From positions 43,095 to 107,094 of the forward strand of contig DATENM010000066.1 of assembly GCA_035275065.1 (NCBI GenBank): 64,000 bases of DNA, in the 5' to 3' direction. Position 1 is the stretch's first letter; each line of letters starts with the position of its first letter. Origin of the DNA: Blastocatellia bacterium. GTDB taxonomy: Bacteria; Acidobacteriota; Blastocatellia; UBA7656. Made by a program: the position numbers and the translations under genes. This document shows, piece by piece, positions 1 to 9,800 of the stretch. The notes under the pieces were generated by a model that was not told where the DNA came from, did not search any database, and worked only from the letters and a program-made list of their open reading frames with translations.

Positions 1-366
1 GGGCGCGAGCCGGCGTACCAGGACGTTTGAGAATTCGATCAGCGTGTAGCCGCGTCGCTGGAAAATTTCGATGATGGACGGATCGGCGTAGGGGCAAAGC
101 TCGACGTTGATGGCGGCACCACGGCTGCGGAAGAAATCTTCCATGCGTTCGATCTCGGCCTCCTCGACCGGCCCCGCGAGTCCGAGCGCGAAGGCTTGTG
201 TGAGCGGCGAATCAACCCCGGCAAAGGTCGCCCAGCCGCCGGCGAATGACTCTGCCGTCGCTTCTGACTCAAGAAACAGATCGGCGTAAGCGCGGGCGAA
301 GGCAACGCCGCCCTCGGCGTCCGTCAGTTCCAAACGGTGAGCAAAGTGACGATCAACAAATTGCAC
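1..366 (-). CDS. GNAT-family N-acetyltransferase, C-terminus cut off by window edge
   Basis: Partial gene; 122 codons are visible and the frame is open to base 1. The start is GTG at 366, with AAGGA five bases upstream, 14 bases after the stop of the amidohydrolase gene, so the two are probably co-transcribed. The visible part ends in a pattern typical of the GNAT fold (CPYADPSIIEIF, then RRGYTLIEF and NVLVRRL), where a GY-containing helix/strand is followed by the last strands. GNAT enzymes move an acetyl group from acetyl-CoA to an amine; the substrate here cannot be told. The acetyl-CoA loop is weakly defined in this fragment, so the family call is moderate. Confidence 0.6.
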   Translation of the reverse strand, partial: MQFVDRHFAHRLELTDAEGGVAFARAYADLFLESEATAESFAGGWATFAGVDSPLTQAFALGLAGPVEEAEIERMEDFFRSRGAAINVELCPYADPSIIEIFQRRGYTLIEFSNVLVRRLAP

Positions 367-380
367 AGTGATCCTTCGGC

Positions 381-1595
381 TCAGGCGAGGTAGCGTTTGA
401 TGACGCGCGTCATGATTTCGACGCCTGAGGCCAGCGCCGATTCGTCTATGTCGAAGCGCGGCGAATGGTGCGGGTAGGTCAGGCCGCGCGTCTCGTTGCG
501 CGTCCCCAAAAAGAAATAACAGCCGGGCACGCGCTCAAGAAAATAGCTCATGTCTTCGCCGCCCATCGTTCGCACGCTGTCGTCGCGAATGACCTGCTCG
601 CGCCCGACGACTTCGGCGGCGCAGTCGGCGACCAGCTCGCAGACCACGGCGTTGTTGACCAGCGGCGGCGTCTGCCGTTTGTACTCCACCGTGTAGCTCG
701 CGCCCATCGCATCGCAGACGCCGCGCACGACGCGCTCGAACATTTCGGGGATGCGCGTATGTGTCTCGCGGTTAAAGGTGCGCACCGTGCCGCGCAGCTC
801 GGCGCTGCCGGCGATGACGTTGAAGGCCGAGCCGCCCGTCAGTTTGCCGACGGTGACAACCGCCGCGTCGAGCGGCGAGACATTGCGGCTGACGATGGTT
901 TGCAAAGCGGTGACGACCTGCGCGGCGACGACAATGGCATCAACCGTCTGTTGCGGCATGGCCCCATGACCGCCGCGCCCCTGAATCAGCAAAGTGAACT
1001 CGTCGACGGCAGCCATCATCGGCCCGGCATAGACGCCGACCGTGCCGACAGGAAAGTTATTCCAGACGTGCAGGCCGATGGCCGCCGTCACGTCGGGCGC
1101 GGCAAGCACGCCGTCTTCGATCATCGCCACGGCACCGTTGCCGCCTTCTTCGGCGGGCTGGAAAGCGAACTTCAAGGGGCCGCAAAAGGTGTCGCGCTCT
1201 TCGGCCATGCGTCGGGCGACAGCCAGCGCGATGGCAACGTGCGCGTCATGCCCGCAGGCATGCATGACGCCGTCGTTTTGCGAGCGGTAGGCGACGGCGT
1301 TTTCTTCCTGCACCGGCAAGGCATCCATGTCCGCGCGGTAGAGCAGCCCCCGCGCTTTGCCACCCGTTTCCGTCAAATCGGCTTCCGAAGCCGGTTTCGT
1401 GCCTTCAAGCAGACCGACAACGCCGGTGCGCCCGACCCGCTGCTTGACTTCGTAGCCATGCGCCGCGAGCCGCTCCGCGATAAGACCGGCGGTGCGCTGC
1501 TCGTTGTAACCCAGCTCAGGGTGCATGTGAAGGTCGCGCCGGTCGGCGATCAACTGTTCGATGTCTGACGGCGAAAGCGACAAAGCAGATTGCAT
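381..1595 (-). CDS. M20-family metal-dependent amidohydrolase (hippurate / N-acyl-amino-acid hydrolase type)
   Basis: 404 residues. Members of this family hydrolyse N-acyl amino acids (hippurate, IAA-amino acids, N-acetyl-diaminopimelate) in the cytoplasm using a dinuclear metal site. Visible motifs: HMHPELGYNE near residues 23-32, RADMDALPV near 88-95, the metal-binding MHACGHD at 111-117, and the catalytic EEGG downstream. There is no signal peptide. I chose ATG 1595 because GGAG lies eight bases upstream; an in-frame TTG two codons earlier is less likely. A GNAT gene follows after 14 bases, pairing an acyl-amide hydrolase with an acyltransferase. The exact substrate is not readable from sequence. 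Confidence 0.9.
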   Translation of the reverse strand: MQSALSLSPSDIEQLIADRRDLHMHPELGYNEQRTAGLIAERLAAHGYEVKQRVGRTGVVGLLEGTKPASEADLTETGGKARGLLYRADMDALPVQEENAVAYRSQNDGVMHACGHDAHVAIALAVARRMAEERDTFCGPLKFAFQPAEEGGNGAVAMIEDGVLAAPDVTAAIGLHVWNNFPVGTVGVYAGPMMAAVDEFTLLIQGRGGHGAMPQQTVDAIVVAAQVVTALQTIVSRNVSPLDAAVVTVGKLTGGSAFNVIAGSAELRGTVRTFNRETHTRIPEMFERVVRGVCDAMGASYTVEYKRQTPPLVNNAVVCELVADCAAEVVGREQVIRDDSVRTMGGEDMSYFLERVPGCYFFLGTRNETRGLTYPHHSPRFDIDESALASGVEIMTRVIKRYLA

Positions 1596-1628
1596 AAACA
1601 ATTCTCCGAATGGGCCAATGACAATCGC

Positions 1629-2771
1629 CTACCGTATGCGATCAAGGCTGTGCGCGTCTTCTGGCGCGGCGGGCGCGCTTGCGGCGGCGCGCGCGTGCTC
1701 TTCTTTCAAGAGGCTCATCATCGCCTCGCGCCGATCATAGAGCCGCTTGAGCGGGCGCGGCGCGTGGCGGGCCATCGCGTACGCCGCGATGATCGGCAAG
1801 GCGATGGTCGTATCCACATAGCAGACGACGGCGTCGGGCAGGCGGTCGGGATCGATCTTGCCCCAACTGACGGCTTCTGCCGGGGTTGCGCCCGAAAGCC
1901 CGCCGGTGTCGGGCCGGGCGTCGGTCACCTGCAAGAAATAATCGTGGCCTTTCTCTTCGATCTTCAAGACCTCTTGGATCTGCGGCTCGGTCTGTAGCAT
2001 GAAGTTCTTCGGGCTGCCGCCGCCGAAGATCAAGACCGCCGATTTGCCGCCGCCGCGCTTGGCCCCCAGCACGATTGCAGCCGTCTCGTTGACATCCGCC
2101 GTCACGTCATAACGCAGGCGGTTGCCGGTCAGCGCTTTCGCCGCGACGTTCATGCCGATAGAGCTGTCGCCCGGCGATGAGGTGTAGACCGGCACGGCTG
2201 CCTCGTAAGCCGCCGCCAACAGACTCTTGCGCCCTTGCCCCAGCACGCGCTCGCGCTCGGCGACGTACTTGCCCGCCAGGTAATGAAACTCTGCCGTGCT
2301 CATGTCGCGCTGGAACTCTGGCCCCGCGATCATCTGGCGATAGAACTCGTCGGTCGAAAGCAAGACGTCATACTCAAAGAAGATGTCGTAGATGCGCACG
2401 ACGCCTTCTTCGCGCAGCACCAGGTCAGAGGTCTGCGGGTTGCCGCGGTGCATCTTCAGACCGATACCGAAGTGTGTGTCGTGATACAGATTCGCGCCCG
2501 TCGAAACGATCCAGTCCACGAAGCCGTTTTCGATTAGCGGGATGATCGCCGACATTCCTAATCCGGCGGGCGTCAACGCCCCGGTCAGGCTCATGCCGAT
2601 GGTCACGTCGTCGGCCAACATTTTTTCGACGAACAACTGACAGCCTTCGCGCAGCCGCGCCGCGTTATAGGCCAGGAAGGATTGCTCGACCAGATCGGCT
2701 ACGGTCATCTGGCCGTTGACCGGTTGCGGGTCAATCGGCGCGCCGCCCAGAAACGGATGTCGCTTTGCCAA
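1629..2771 (-). CDS. Deoxyhypusine synthase-like protein
   Basis: 380 residues, deoxyhypusine synthase fold. In eukaryotes and archaea the enzyme transfers the aminobutyl group of spermidine to eIF5A/aIF5A through a lysine imine. Bacteria lack that substrate, and bacterial homologues may instead make homospermidine or modify an unknown partner. Visible: SLTGALTPAGLG (61-72), STGANLYHD (90-98) and GGGSPKNFM (250-258), whose Lys255 aligns with the catalytic lysine position. The start is TTG 2771, unusual but preceded six bases away by GGAGG within a near-perfect anti-SD match (GGAGGTGA). The C-terminal 25 residues are Ala/Pro-rich and outside the usual fold. No polyamine gene is adjacent. Confidence 0.85.
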   Translation of the reverse strand: MAKRHPFLGGAPIDPQPVNGQMTVADLVEQSFLAYNAARLREGCQLFVEKMLADDVTIGMSLTGALTPAGLGMSAIIPLIENGFVDWIVSTGANLYHDTHFGIGLKMHRGNPQTSDLVLREEGVVRIYDIFFEYDVLLSTDEFYRQMIAGPEFQRDMSTAEFHYLAGKYVAERERVLGQGRKSLLAAAYEAAVPVYTSSPGDSSIGMNVAAKALTGNRLRYDVTADVNETAAIVLGAKRGGGKSAVLIFGGGSPKNFMLQTEPQIQEVLKIEEKGHDYFLQVTDARPDTGGLSGATPAEAVSWGKIDPDRLPDAVVCYVDTTIALPIIAAYAMARHAPRPLKRLYDRREAMMSLLKEEHARAAASAPAAPEDAHSLDRIR

Positions 2772-2853
2772 GAGTCACCTCCGATGGATTAAAGGAGTAG
2801 GTTACGGGCAAGCGCGCGGGGATGCAACCGCGACCATGCGCCGTGGGCAGCGA

Positions 2854-5391
2854 TCAATCAACTTTCACGGGGCCGAGCGTTTCATCGAGCCACCGGTTGA
2901 CGACCGGCACCGCCGTTTCAATCGGCGGCGTGTGCCCGGCGTCGTACACTTCCAGTCGCTTCGGCTCGCGCAGCAATTTATACAGCGGCTCGATCTCCGT
3001 CTTGAACTGGTAGGCTTCGTCGTAGCGACCGTTGAGCATGAGCTTCGGCGCGCGGATGTGCGGCGCGAAGTTCGCCGGGTTGGCTTCGGCGATCCGCTGC
3101 TTGCAATCGCGCGGCAGCCCGCCGGCGACCAGCACCACCGCGCGATAGCGAGGCTCGACCGCCGCGAGAATCAAGCCGTCCTCCGCGCCCGCGCTGTAGC
3201 CGTAATACGCCACCCGACTGGCGTCAACCTCGCCCCGCGTCTCCAGGTAGTCGAGGCCGCGGGCGAGGTCGGTCGAACGGCCAACCATCACGTCGCGCCA
3301 TCGGACGGAGGCGTAGGGCGTCTCTTTGTAATCCGGCGGCCGCTCCCGCTCCTTGAACCCTTTGAAGACCACGGCGAAGACGGCGCGGCCCGATTTGATG
3401 AGCGGCGTCAGAATCATCTCGACCGATTCCGAGATGGTAATGTATCGGCCATAGACGTCGCCCGCGGGGACGAATTGGATCACCTGAAATGGCGGGCGAA
3501 AATTCTTCGGCAGGTAGAGGTAGGCGATGACGCGCTCGTCACCTGCGCCCGCATACGTGATCCGCTCGCGTCGCCATTCCGGCGTCTCCTTCACCTCGAC
3601 GACCTCCGCCGCGAGCGGCGTTTTGTCGTAGCGGTAATGGCTCAGCCGGCTCTTGAAATCGGCGTCGCCGCTCGGCGCGTAAGCCGGGACCTGGCCGGCG
3701 CTTTCGATGCGCATCGCGCCTTGATCGCCCGCCGCTTCGCCGGCATTCATGGCGCAACGGAAGCCGAGCGTGCCGGCGCTGTAGACACCGGGGAACGCCC
3801 CGACATAGCCGAACAGGTAGGAGAGGTCGCCCCACGAGCCGCCCGCTGTCATGAACCCTTCGCCGGTTTCGTTCCGGCACCACTCGGAAACATTGCCCGC
3901 CATCTGGTAGCAGCCGTACGGACTCATGCCGAACTCGAAGCGGTCAACCGGCACCGCGCCGTCGCTTTTGAAATTTGCCCGCCCTTCGGCTGATTGCCCC
4001 GTGTCAACCGGCCCCCAGGGCATGGTGATCGGCGTCGAGTGAGTGAAGAGGCCGTCGCGCGCCGCCTTCTCCCATTCAAAGATCGTCGGCAGCCGCTTGC
4101 CGCGCCAGGCGGCGTAGGCGGCGGCTTCGTGCCAGGTGATGTCTGTGACCGGGTGCTCGGCCTTGCCTTCGGGGAAAGTCTGCCCGGCCCAGCCGCGCGG
4201 CCCGGCCATCGCTGTGCGGTCTTTCAGCCCGCGCATCGCCTCTTCCCAGGAAATCGCGCGCCCCTCTTTGATGAACGGCGGCTGCCAATATTGCTTCTTG
4301 AGATAACCGCCGGCGTCAACGAAGGCTTTGTACTCGCTGTTGGTCACTTCGTATTTATCAATCAGGTAATCGTCGAGCCGGACGAGCGCCTCGGTCGGCT
4401 TCCCCCAGCCGACTAGCCGGTAACTGCCGCCGGGGATCATGACCATGCGCGGCGGGACGCGGTCGGCTTCGACCAGCGTCTGCTTGATGACGGATGGCTC
4501 CGCGACCTCTTCTTCCGTTTCTCGCATGCGATTGAGCAGGGATGAGACGGGCGCGACCGAGTTTCCAAACCGGCTCAACGCCGTTGAGATGGTGCGCTCT
4601 GCCGGGGCGTAGCCGTCTTTATCGATGGTGAGGATGTAATCGCCGCGCGCGATTCTCAGGTTTTCGATGGGTGTCGTGCCCATCAACTGGCGCGGCGGAA
4701 ACCCGCCCGTGGCGTCCGGCGCATATCGCTTGAGGTAGACGCGCGCGCCCGCCGGCTCGGTCGTCACCGTAATCGTATCGGAGATTTCCGGCAGCAGCGC
4801 CACGAGGCCCACGTCGCCCGGCAAATACGCCAGCGCTTTTACGGCCAGGTCGAAAGCTTCAAACGATTTCCGCTCCTGTGCCAGTTGCGCGATGCGCGGC
4901 ACCTGCGCCCTCGCCCAGCGGCGATTGGCGGCGGCGATGAAAAACCAGACGGCTGCCGCCGCGAGAATCATCACAGCGGCGGCAAGCAGCGCGGCCTGCC
5001 GCGGCATCAGGCGCTTTCTTCCCGCGGCGACCTCTTCCGGCCTGCGCCCGGTGGCCTGCCCGGAATCTGCCGCCGGCTCGTTTGCCGATTTAATTTCGGC
5101 GATGAAGCGATAGCCGCGCTTGGGCAGGGTCTCGATGTAGCGCGGCGCGCTGGCGTTGTCGCCGATGACGCGGCGAATCTCTTTGATCGCCCGCGTCAGG
5201 GCATTATCGGTGACGAACGCCTGCTTCCAGACCTGCTCGAACAGCTCCTGCTTGTCGATGACGCGCCCGCGATGGTCAATCAGGTAGAGCAGCAGGTCGA
5301 AGGCGCGCGGCTCAAGGGCGCGGCTCTCGCCCGCTTTCAGCACACGAAAGCTCTCACGGTCCACCACCACGTCGTCGAAAGCGTAAGTCAT
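2854..5391 (-). CDS. CadC-like winged-helix protein fused to PEGA, sulfatase-modifying-factor-like and alpha/beta-hydrolase domains
   Basis: About 845 residues in four modules. An OmpR/CadC-type winged helix (about 2-100) is followed by one membrane helix (about 133-155), a PEGA domain (about 206-271), an FGE/SUMF1-type domain (about 298-563, with GNVSEWCRNE and GTLGFRCAM) and a C-terminal hydrolase with the nucleophile elbow YYGYSAG. Topology suggests cytoplasmic DNA binding and periplasmic sensing or catalysis. True formylglycine-generating enzymes need a Cys pair; the matching stretch here reads SYLFGYVGAF with no Cys, so that activity is unlikely. I chose ATG 5391 for its AGGA seven bases upstream; ATG 5418 and GTG 5427 are in frame. 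A promoter is predicted at 5509-5536. Confidence 0.85.
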   Translation of the reverse strand: MTYAFDDVVVDRESFRVLKAGESRALEPRAFDLLLYLIDHRGRVIDKQELFEQVWKQAFVTDNALTRAIKEIRRVIGDNASAPRYIETLPKRGYRFIAEIKSANEPAADSGQATGRRPEEVAAGRKRLMPRQAALLAAAVMILAAAAVWFFIAAANRRWARAQVPRIAQLAQERKSFEAFDLAVKALAYLPGDVGLVALLPEISDTITVTTEPAGARVYLKRYAPDATGGFPPRQLMGTTPIENLRIARGDYILTIDKDGYAPAERTISTALSRFGNSVAPVSSLLNRMRETEEEVAEPSVIKQTLVEADRVPPRMVMIPGGSYRLVGWGKPTEALVRLDDYLIDKYEVTNSEYKAFVDAGGYLKKQYWQPPFIKEGRAISWEEAMRGLKDRTAMAGPRGWAGQTFPEGKAEHPVTDITWHEAAAYAAWRGKRLPTIFEWEKAARDGLFTHSTPITMPWGPVDTGQSAEGRANFKSDGAVPVDRFEFGMSPYGCYQMAGNVSEWCRNETGEGFMTAGGSWGDLSYLFGYVGAFPGVYSAGTLGFRCAMNAGEAAGDQGAMRIESAGQVPAYAPSGDADFKSRLSHYRYDKTPLAAEVVEVKETPEWRRERITYAGAGDERVIAYLYLPKNFRPPFQVIQFVPAGDVYGRYITISESVEMILTPLIKSGRAVFAVVFKGFKERERPPDYKETPYASVRWRDVMVGRSTDLARGLDYLETRGEVDASRVAYYGYSAGAEDGLILAAVEPRYRAVVLVAGGLPRDCKQRIAEANPANFAPHIRAPKLMLNGRYDEAYQFKTEIEPLYKLLREPKRLEVYDAGHTPPIETAVPVVNRWLDETLGPVKVD

Positions 5392-5508
5392 CGGGCCATC
5401 CTGTTTAGGGGTTGCCATAACCGTCACCGAATCGTCACGCCGGTACTACGCGGCAGGGAAAAATCACGGATTCAACAGGCCGCCATCATTACCCCAGGAG
5501 TGGCCTCG

Positions 5509-5536
5509 ATTATAGTCCCGACCTGTCGGATGGCAA
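5509..5536 (-). promoter_or_regulatory. Predicted sigma70-type promoter for the winged-helix/PEGA fusion gene
   Basis: Read on the minus strand, TTGCCA (5536-5531) is separated by 16 bases from a perfect TATAAT (5514-5509). It lies about 110 bases upstream of the chosen start and points toward it. Confidence 0.5.
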
Positions 5537-5570
5537 AGTCCATATTTCAAACAGAAGAAGGAGAACGATA

Positions 5571-6200
5571 ATGAAAGCACACAGAATCTTTTCAACGCTC
5601 ATCTTCACCGCCCTGGTGATCCTCTCCGCCGTCAGCGCCCAGGCGCAGACCGGCGGCGCGGCTGAACTCAAGAAGCGCATCTTCGCGGAAATCGCTTCCG
5701 GCCAGCACCGGCAAGCGGTCGAGCCGGTCGAAGCGGCGTCCCTGACCACGGAACCGTCCATTATGAAAGAGGTCGGCCCACAGGCCGCCTTCCCCAAGCG
5801 ACAGGCGCTGATCGGCACCTGGGATGTCATCATAACCTTCAGTGATGGCTCAGAGGTGAAATCTACGCTGCAAGTCTTCCCCGGCCCCGCCGACGGTGAG
5901 GGATCGGTCATCCATGCCAGCGAATTCTCGTTCACGCCTCCCAACCCGACGCTGCCTGAGCAGGGCTCGTGGCAATACGTCGGCGGCACACAGTTCATCA
6001 CCTCTTACTTTGGCTATTCGTATACGGAGGATTTAGCGCCCTTTGGTAAGATCGGCTTCCGCCACGCCATCTCTGTGGGAGCGAACCCGGATCGCTTTAC
6101 CGGTCACGCGGTGTTTGAAGTCCTTGACGCCGGCGGGCACGTCCTCTTCTCTGACAACGTGCAAAGCCGCGGCGTCCGCCAGCGCCCCGTAGCGCCCTAG
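5571..6200 (+). CDS. Secreted protein of unknown function
   Basis: 209 residues. A clear Sec signal peptide covers about residues 1-26, with probable cleavage after the AQAQ region. The mature part contains ALIGTWDVIITF followed by alternating beta-type segments, like small lipocalin-like or SnoaL-associated domains described as 'GTWDV' proteins; I cannot name a family with confidence. The start ATG 5571 has AGGAG nine bases upstream. It is divergent from the winged-helix fusion gene and may be controlled by it, which is inference from position only. No catalytic motif is visible. Confidence 0.75.
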   Translation: MKAHRIFSTLIFTALVILSAVSAQAQTGGAAELKKRIFAEIASGQHRQAVEPVEAASLTTEPSIMKEVGPQAAFPKRQALIGTWDVIITFSDGSEVKSTLQVFPGPADGEGSVIHASEFSFTPPNPTLPEQGSWQYVGGTQFITSYFGYSYTEDLAPFGKIGFRHAISVGANPDRFTGHAVFEVLDAGGHVLFSDNVQSRGVRQRPVAP

Positions 6201-6620
6201 TCATTCGGCGAGGTAGGGGCGCAGGGCTTCGATGACTTCGGCGGGCACGAAGACCGATTTGAAAGTCGAGCGCGAAACGCAGGCGAGAACAACGTGGCCT
6301 TCGGCGACCAGGTCGTTCTCGCCCTGCTTGTTCACCTCGAAGCGCAGGGTCAGCGACTTGTTGCCGAGGCGGGCGACGTAGGCCGAGACGTCGATCAGGT
6401 CGTCGAGAAGGAGCGGCTTGCGAAAGTCGAAGTGAATCTGGACGCGCGGCAGCCAGATGTCCAGCCGGTCAAAGACAACCGAGTAGGGCAGGCCGACGGC
6501 GCGGAACAGCTCGGTTTCGGCAATCTCGAAAAAGCGCAGGAACTGGCCATAGTAGATAATCCCTGCGCGATCAATGTCCGACCAGCGCACAGGCTCGGTG
6601 ATTGTGAACTTCTTGCCCAT
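6201..6620 (-). CDS. Hotdog-fold acyl-CoA thioesterase (4HBT / YbgC type)
   Basis: 139 residues. It hydrolyses acyl-CoA thioesters in the cytoplasm; substrate not identifiable. The diagnostic motif WSDIDRAGIIYYGQFLRFFE is present near residues 13-32, with the catalytic Asp and the G-x-x-Y-Y-G-Q-F-L helix of the 4-hydroxybenzoyl-CoA thioesterase family. An open frame continues 23 codons upstream, but those codons run into a hairpin repeat, so I start at ATG 6620 (MGKKFTI), although no strong SD precedes it. The stop lies immediately after the convergent secreted-protein gene. Confidence 0.85.
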   Translation of the reverse strand: MGKKFTITEPVRWSDIDRAGIIYYGQFLRFFEIAETELFRAVGLPYSVVFDRLDIWLPRVQIHFDFRKPLLLDDLIDVSAYVARLGNKSLTLRFEVNKQGENDLVAEGHVVLACVSRSTFKSVFVPAEVIEALRPYLAE

Positions 6621-6649
6621 TGCTGTTTCTGAGAATGCGTCTTCGCTAT

Positions 6650-6870
6650 CCCCGGAGGGGATGAAGTCAATAGCCGGTGGCAACGCCACCGGGAATCAAT
6701 AGCCGGTGGCAACGCCAACGGTCAACGTCGAAAACCAGTCCGACCCTGAAGGGGTCGCTGTCTGCGGCCACGGCGACCCTTTCAGAGTCGGGAATCTTCC
6801 GGCCTTTGTTCCGTGGGCGTTGCCCACGGCTATGGACTGTAGCCCTTTCAGGGCTGACCGCGGTTACATC
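6650..6870. repeat. Cluster of short palindromic (REP-like) repeats
   Basis: Two nearly identical copies of ATAGCCGGTGGCAACGCC occur in tandem (from about 6671 and 6699). Each can fold on itself (CCGGTGGC / GCCACCGG), and a related inverted unit, CCGTGGGCGTTGCCCACGG, lies near 6811-6831. Additional short inverted pairs (GACCCTGAAGGGGTC and TAGCCCTTTCAGGGCT) fill the rest. The cluster lies between the thioesterase start and the end of the C25 gene, both on the minus strand. Confidence 0.7.
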
Positions 6871-9800
6871 AACGCAGCTTCATCGTCGGGTCGCCGAGCA
6901 GTATCCAGGTGCGGCGCACGTCCCGGTCGCTGATGGCGGCTTTGGCTTTCGTCACCGCTTCGCCCATTCGCAGTCCGGCATCGCCGAACAGCAAGCGATA
7001 GAGCTGCTGGTTCATCTGCGCCTGGTCTGCCGGGCCTGTGATGCCTGACGACGCCCACACCGCCACCGCGCCACCGCGCTCGGCTTTCAAGAGACTGCCG
7101 CCCAGGCTGTCGAGCGCCGGGTCTATGAAGTAGCCATTCAAGCAGGTCATCATCACAAACAGCGGCAGGTGATCGGCGTTCGTCAAACGGCTGGCGTCTT
7201 CGTTCGTCAGCAGGTCGCCGCGCCACAGGTTGACGTTGCCGTGACCGACATAATTGACCACCTTCTGCCCGCGACTAAGCGCCGCCAGCAGTTCGCCGCG
7301 AGCCGTGCTGTCGCCGGCGCCGCGGGCGATCTGGTTGACCTTCAGTGTATCGGGCATCAATGTCGCAAGCTGCCGCGCCGCCGTCTCAAAGTTAAAGCCA
7401 TCGTTGGCGTCGGCCACCAGTGTCGCTTCCCGCGCCGGGCTGGAATGCTCATAGGCGATGATCTTGGCGACGAGCGCCGCCGCTTCCGTAGGCGTGCGCG
7501 CCGGCAGACGGCCGACGGCCAGCCGCGCCAGCCCGTCATCGGCGATGTCGGCAAACCAGTCGTCGCTGGCGGTCTCCATCTCTGCCGTATCGATGAGCTT
7601 GGTCGGCACCACATCGCTGTCGCCGAAGCCGAGATAGTTGCGCGCGTCATAGCTGGCGCTGCCGGCAAGCAAGAGGAAACGCGGCGCCTGCTTCCAGTGG
7701 CTTGCCGCGTAGCTGACGAAGTCCTTCAAGGCTTGCGGCGTCTTGTTGCCGAAGCTGAATTCGTCATAGACGTCTTCGACGTCAACGACCGCGACGCTCA
7801 GCCCCTGGCTCTGCCTCAAGGCGACGAGCGGCTGTAAGGCCGCCGCAAAGTCGCGTCGCGTGAAGATCAACAGGTCCGCGCCGTTCGCCGCGCGCCGCCA
7901 CCTCGAAGGTTGATTGGCGGTGGTGGTCACAGGCTTCTTGATCTGCGAATCACTGAGCGCCAGCAACCGCCGCTCGCCCGCGCCCGGAACCGCCGCCGTG
8001 ATCGCATAGCCGCCTTTGCCGCCGCTGACCGCGCCTTGAATCTCCTGCACGGCGTTCGCGTCGGTGACGTCAATCAGCCGCACCGCCGCGCCCGTGAAGC
8101 CCGCGATGCTGACTTGCTGGCCACCCTGCGCCGTCAGCCGTAAAGCGTTGTTGTCGGCTACGAAGCTGTGCGGATAGGTGATGCGAATAGCGTCTAGCAG
8201 ACTGACATCACTCGGTCCGCCGCGCGCCACCAGTTGCACATGATTTTCGCCCTCTTTGAGCAACGATGCGGGGATGGCCAGGCTCGTTTTACCGGCGGAC
8301 TGGCCGGTGAAATCGAGTGTGCCGATCTCCGCGCCGTTCAGTTGCAGGGCGACCGTGTGCGGCAGATGCGTCAGACCTTGCAATGACACCTCGACGGTGG
8401 CCGTGTCGTTCTTCTTTGCCGCCAGATGCTGAACCCACAACGACTGGTCGAGCGGCTGGCCCGACACCGTCGCGCCAAAGAAGTTCTCGCCCTCGCCGTT
8501 TCGCAGCACGGTGAAATAGACGCTGCGGTCTTTGCGCTCAATCGTGTAAGGGAAATCACTCGCCACCGCCGGCTTGCCTTTGGCGACGGCGGTATTGATG
8601 CGCTTGCCCATCGCGTCGCCGGCGGCCAGCCAGTAGACGCGCGTGTCTGTCGAAGCGACATCGAGCCCCGTCGCATAAAATTCAATAGCGTCGCCCGCGT
8701 CAAAGCGCCCATCCTGCTCGCCGCGCACCTTGATGGGCTGCTCGACGCCGTCAACGAACAATTGCAAGGAGCGCGGATCAACGCGCGGGTCGAGCCCCGC
8801 CGCGACCAGTTCCGCTTGCGTGACGCGATAGAAGCCTTCCTGCTTGATGGCCATCTTCACCGCCGGCCGTGCGGCCAGCGCCGACTGCGCTTTCAAGGCC
8901 ACGGGCGTGAGCGGCGCGAGCGGCGCGGCATTGACGGCAGCCTGCGAAATGGTGCCGCTAACGAGCATCGATTCGCGCAGCCCGAGCTGGCTCAGCATCA
9001 GCGATTGGCCGAGGCCGGCTGCCGAATTCTTGGCCGGCGTGGCGGTCGCGACGAACGGCCCGTGCCATGTGCTCTTGCCATTCAGATCAACGTCTTCGAG
9101 CCAATAGCGCGCCGCACCCGCCGGCGGCGTGTCGGCCCAGCTATACGAGTGACCTGACAGCAAAGACTTGCCCGGCCCGACCAGCAGCGCCGAGCCGCCG
9201 ACCAGTTGCGGCGTGATCCGCGTGCGGACGCCATTCTGCTCGCGGTAGACATGGTAGCCGAGGTTATCTACTTCGACAGACGAGTTCCACTGCAACAGGA
9301 CGCGCCCGTCGGCGGCGCGGCTGGCGTTAAAGGTCTTCACCTTCGCCTGTGTGCCGCCCGAACAGGTGGGGAACTTGAACGCCCCGACGCGGGTTTTCCA
9401 CGACGAGGTGCTGGTCGCTGAGTAGTATTCGTTGGCATGCCAGAAGGTGCAATTGTCGGACGGGTCAATGCTCAAGGAGCTGTAATCGCCCCAGCGCCCG
9501 CTTGCGCTGGTCTGGTGGCCGCCGCCGGCGATAAGCTGCGCTTCGCCCTGCCCGAGCGTGTTCAGCGGATCGGAGACCAATCGTCCGGCGTATGTGATGC
9601 TCGGCTCGGTCGTGCTGCTCGACGTCATATAGCCGATAGACATATTGCCGAGGGCATCAACGGCAATGCTCGGCATGAAGCGCCACAAGCCGTCAGCGCC
9701 GTTGTTGAAGGTCTGCTGTTGCAGCGGCGTTGCGGGAATCGTGCCGCCGGTGACGTTGAACTGATACCAACGTATGGCCGTCGGGCCGGTGCCGTTCTGA

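Noticed and set aside
3539..5391. True formylglycine-generating enzyme activity in the PEGA fusion.
   Set aside because: Both catalytic Cys positions are replaced; only the fold motifs remain.
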